From Christensenella sp. (GTDB lineage: Bacteria > Bacillota > Clostridia > Christensenellales > Maliibacteriaceae), in NCBI GenBank assembly GCA_019420085.1, contig JAHZHV010000214.1:1-17709 (forward strand): a stretch of DNA of 17,709 nt, given 5' to 3'. Within the stretch, counting starts at the first letter, position 1; the number at the start of each line of letters is the position of its first letter. The notes beneath the pieces were generated by a model. It saw only the letters and a program-made list of their open reading frames with translations. It was not told where the DNA came from and searched no databases. Of the stretch, positions 15,454 to 17,709 are shown in pieces. Made by a program: the position numbers and the translations under genes.

Positions 15454-15482
15454 TTGACATTTTCCGGCGCATAGGCTATGAT
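15454..15482 (+). promoter_or_regulatory. Promoter of tRNA-Arg
   Basis: Consensus TTGACA (15454-15459), a 17-base spacer and TATGAT (15477-15482), 18 bases before the mature tRNA 5' end. The boxes are identical to those of the DUF4153 gene. Confidence 0.88.
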
Positions 15483-15500
15483 AATCCATGCACGGAAAAT

Positions 15501-15574
<74 letters not shown>

Positions 15575-15583
15575 CTGTGAAAA

Positions 15584-15612
15584 CGCCGGAAGCTTTGCTT
15601 CCGGCGCTTTTT
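15584..15612 (+). terminator. Terminator after tRNA-Arg
   Basis: CGCCGGAAGC (15584-15593) and GCTTCCGGCG (15597-15606) form a 10-bp stem with a TTT loop, followed by C and five T. Confidence 0.93.
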
Positions 15613-15743
15613 GTATCGTAAAATCGGTACAGTTTGCACGGTACAAACCATGTAGAGGTCCTGATTTGTATGTGAGCTTGGGTATATAAGCCATGGTGCA
15701 GTAAAAGTGCGGCCATTGGAACCTGTGGAATACCTTGAAAAAA
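15613..15743. other. Spacer between tRNA-Arg and the XRE gene, no gene seen
   Basis: There is no plausible coding frame with a ribosome site. One short hairpin (GTTTG 15632-15636 / CAAAC 15644-15648) is the only structure. No repeat of the tRNA 3' end is present, so there is no sign of an integration site. Confidence 0.6.
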
Positions 15744-15774
15744 GGCAGCATCCATACAGGATGCTGCCTTTTTT
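15744..15774. terminator. Bidirectional terminator of the membrane XRE gene
   Basis: GGCAGCATCC (15744-15753) and GGATGCTGCC (15759-15768) pair around a 5-base loop. A's precede it and T's follow on the plus strand, so it works in both directions. On the minus strand it lies about 20 bases after the XRE gene stop. Confidence 0.9.
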
Positions 15775-15789
15775 GTGGTAACAATGGTA

Positions 15790-16779
15790 CTATTTCTTTT
15801 TTTCAGAAAAGACGTTCCATAATACGGGTAAAACAGGATACAGTACGGCGGCGACGGGCCAGATAATCCAGCTGCGGCCCCAATTGTTGGTTACAAAGCT
15901 ATAGGCAAGGTAAATCGACAGTGCAATGAGCCAGTATGCGTTGGTCAGCGCTTCCAGCACAGGCTGCCTCTTTTTGTTCTGTCTGGAATAGTCACCTTCC
16001 TGCAGGAGCACATCGAAGCTTGCGGTGCGGATACCGTTTTGTACCAGAAGCATAACGCCGCAGCCGGCGATGATAAAGCCCAAACACAGCATCGCCGTTA
16101 AAAACAATACGTCGTTTTCGCGGAAAGCCGTGCCCAGAAGCAGAGGAATCAACGCGGCGGCGCAAAGACATATACCGGTAATTGTGTTGTGTTTGTGCAG
16201 TTCCACCTGTTCCTGCCTGCGCGCCTGAAGCCGTATGCGCAGGGGTTCTTCCAGTTCAAAGGGTTCCTGACGCAACCAGGCAAACGTTTGCGCACGCTGC
16301 GCATGTGTGATAAAGATGGGAAGGACAGCACCGACAAGTACCAGAAGAATGATCATGCCGATGCAGCCTGCGGCGGTTTCGGTCAGCGGCAGCACGGAAG
16401 ATGTGCCGGCTGCACCAAGAAGCAGCAGGCAGATGGGTGACAGGATACAGACAAAAACTGCCCGAGAAATGGGTTTGGCAGCGGCTTGCCGCAATGCAAG
16501 ATATTCTTCCGCATCCTGCGGGGACACGGATCGGTATGCCGGCGCAGCTGCCGGTTTGCAGGTATGATCAGATATCGTTTCCACGTCGTCTTTGAGCAGT
16601 TCATCTGTGCTGACTTTAAACAGCTGTGACAGACGTACGATGCGATCCAGATCGGGAACGGACTGTGCGCTTTCCCACTTGGAAACGGATTGCCGCGTTA
16701 CATCCATCCGTGCGGCCAGTTCTTCCTGTGACCAGCCTTTTTGCCGGCGCAATGCGATGAGTTTGTCAGCAAAAGACAT
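15790..16779 (-). CDS. Membrane-anchored XRE/HTH_3-type transcriptional regulator
   Basis: A 329-residue protein. Residues 5-62 are an XRE/Cro-CI helix-turn-helix: LIALRRQKGWSQEELAARMDVTRQSVSKWESAQSVPDLDRIVRLSQLFKVSTDELL, with the recognition helix near 28-37. A linker to about 104 is followed by roughly six hydrophobic segments (near 105-127, 137-159, 199-217, 224-246, 279-297 and 303-323) and a lysine-rich end. DNA-binding HTH domains fused to membrane helices occur in Bacillota as one-component sensors of membrane or envelope state. The signal is not known. AAAGGGG at 16789-16795 is 9 bases upstream of the ATG. A perfect palindrome at 16799-16810 and a possible promoter lie upstream, and a strong terminator follows. 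Confidence 0.88.
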   Translation of the reverse strand: MSFADKLIALRRQKGWSQEELAARMDVTRQSVSKWESAQSVPDLDRIVRLSQLFKVSTDELLKDDVETISDHTCKPAAAPAYRSVSPQDAEEYLALRQAAAKPISRAVFVCILSPICLLLLGAAGTSSVLPLTETAAGCIGMIILLVLVGAVLPIFITHAQRAQTFAWLRQEPFELEEPLRIRLQARRQEQVELHKHNTITGICLCAAALIPLLLGTAFRENDVLFLTAMLCLGFIIAGCGVMLLVQNGIRTASFDVLLQEGDYSRQNKKRQPVLEALTNAYWLIALSIYLAYSFVTNNWGRSWIIWPVAAVLYPVLPVLWNVFSEKKK

Positions 16780-16798
16780 GTTGTAATACCCCTTTCAT

Positions 16799-16810
16799 GC
16801 CGCATGCGGC
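16799..16810. repeat. 12-bp perfect palindrome upstream of the XRE gene
   Basis: GCCGCATGCGGC, self-complementary, 19 bases before the ATG of the membrane XRE gene on its minus strand and directly upstream of the ribosome site. It could be an operator for autoregulation or part of the leader. Confidence 0.5.
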
Positions 16811-16840
16811 GCTTTCTTTGGTTGCTTTCGTATGATCGGA

Positions 16841-16849
16841 AGGATACCA
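16841..16849 (-). promoter_or_regulatory. Possible extended -10 promoter of the XRE gene
   Basis: On the minus strand TGG-TATCCT (16849-16841) about 60 bases before the ATG. No -35 box is convincing. Confidence 0.3.
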
Positions 16850-16986
16850 TTTTTTGCGGTTGCGCGCCACCAAAGCGGCCATGCAATCTGTCAACCGCTG
16901 GTTGCATCGGTACAGAAATGAAACCGATTGTTTTTTTGTCGTCGCAGCGTGTTTCTTGCAGACGGCGATTTGTACTTTGCTTTTGG

Positions 16987-17709
16987 TTAAATACCAAATT
17001 GATGTACTTGTTCAAGCAGCAATGCGGCCTGTTTTGATCGTGTTTGCGTGCGGCTCCAGATCAGATACAGCGGAGACTCTATCTTTGGTTCCAAAGGACG
17101 AAAACACAGTGCGCTGTTTTGACTGGTGTCTACAAGCTTATCCAGTCCAAGCGCGTATCCGACACCCTCGCGGACGAGTACGGACGCATTGTAAATCAGA
17201 TCGTAAGTTGCGACAATATGAAGCCGATCCTGATTGCGGATGAGCCATTCCGGCATTTCGGATGTTATGCCCTGTCGGGATACAATCAGCGGAAGCGTGG
17301 CAAGGGTTTGTATGGGTATGGTTTTTTGCTTGGAAAGCAGGTTGTTTCGCGGCAGAAGGATTCCCCAAACATTTCTGGAAGGCAGTGTAAGGGAAGCATA
17401 TCGGGTAAGATCCAGCTTTTGCACAACGACGGCAAAGTCAAGCAACCCCTTATCCAGACGCTCCATGGTCTGCTGTGCGTTTGCGCTGTAAAGATGCAGA
17501 CGGATATTCGGGTATTGTTCCTGCAGCTGTTGAAATGCACGGGCAATCCAGCAAATGCCATCGGATTCCGCACAGCCGATATGCAGATCCCCACCCTGAA
17601 AATCCTGCATGGCGTCAAATTCCGCAATCGTTTTGTCAGCCATATCCAGAATATCCAGTGCTCGCTGGTACAGCAGATTGCCTTCCGGCGTCAGATGAAT
17701 ACTGTAATT
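16987..17709 (-). CDS. LysR-type transcriptional regulator, 5' truncated
   Basis: The reading frame stays open to the right edge of the window, so the gene starts outside. The visible 240 residues begin with IHLTPEGNLLYQRALDILD, the typical end of the LysR N-terminal winged-helix domain and its linker helix. A substrate-binding (PBP2-like) domain follows: DLHIGCAESDGICWIARAFQQLQEQYPNIRLHLYSA, then LDKGLLDFAVVVQKLDL, then a second lobe with VREGVGYALGLDKLVD. About 55-60 N-terminal residues, including the recognition helix, are missing. The Met at 17643 is internal. Such proteins activate or repress a neighbouring, usually divergent, gene that lies outside this window. The co-inducer is unknown. 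Confidence 0.92.
   Translation of the reverse strand, partial: NYSIHLTPEGNLLYQRALDILDMADKTIAEFDAMQDFQGGDLHIGCAESDGICWIARAFQQLQEQYPNIRLHLYSANAQQTMERLDKGLLDFAVVVQKLDLTRYASLTLPSRNVWGILLPRNNLLSKQKTIPIQTLATLPLIVSRQGITSEMPEWLIRNQDRLHIVATYDLIYNASVLVREGVGYALGLDKLVDTSQNSALCFRPLEPKIESPLYLIWSRTQTRSKQAALLLEQVHQFGI

Overview
The window looks like a piece of chromosome from an anaerobic Clostridia-type Bacillota. The evidence is strong GGAGG-type ribosome sites, sigma-A promoters of the TTGACA-17-TATGAT kind, GTG and TTG starts, split two-subunit transketolase, a BFD-domain FAD dehydrogenase followed by DUF1667, CpXC and DUF1292 proteins, and a sortase-like tail on a surface protein. By eye the G+C content is a little above 50%. 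The exact genus cannot be read from the sequence, and gut association is only a guess. Genes are densely packed, no gene-free gap exceeds about 300 bases, and there is no sign of phage, transposon, integrase or CRISPR.

Layout from left to right. (1) Positions 1-2163: the 3' part of serC and complete serA on the plus strand, two consecutive enzymes of the phosphorylated serine pathway, ending at a strong hairpin (2238-2273) shared with the convergent operon. (2) 2294-3558, minus strand: a ProB-like amino-acid kinase without a PUA domain, followed by a small DUF1292 protein, transcribed from a TTGCAA-17-TATAAT promoter. (3) 3603-7621, plus strand: a four-gene operon of a GlpA-like FAD dehydrogenase with an Fe-S (BFD-like) tail, a FAD/NAD oxidoreductase, a DUF1667 cysteine protein and a TIM-barrel sugar-phosphate isomerase/epimerase. 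It resembles the anaerobic glycerol-3-phosphate oxidation module, but no glycerol kinase is present. (4) 7755-9158: an exported beta-helix surface protein with a C-terminal VPGTG sorting-like signal. (5) 9260-11440, minus strand: an iron-sulfur-flavoprotein-like protein, an esterase and a CpXC zinc-ribbon protein. The esterase and CpXC genes are each preceded by an identical extended -10 element. (6) 11511-13401, plus strand: the two transketolase subunits, overlapping by one base, with a strong terminator. (7) 13551-15421: a multi-pass DUF4153 membrane protein with a clear promoter and a perfect 19-bp inverted repeat just upstream of it. (8) 15454-15612: a free-standing tRNA-Arg(ACG) with its own promoter and terminator. 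(9) 15790-17709, minus strand: a membrane-anchored XRE-type regulator and the 3' part of a LysR-type regulator whose start lies beyond the window.

Metabolically, serC/serA draw 3-phosphoglycerate into serine, transketolase moves two-carbon units in the non-oxidative pentose-phosphate pathway, and the FAD operon probably feeds a phosphorylated three-carbon or related hydroxy-acid substrate into the same central pool. Most genes look like ordinary core or niche-adaptation functions. The most unusual points are the 19-bp operator-like repeat before the DUF4153 gene, the ProB-like kinase paired with DUF1292, the orphan GlpA-like operon that ends in a TIM-barrel enzyme, and the compact four-cysteine cluster motif in the flavoprotein.
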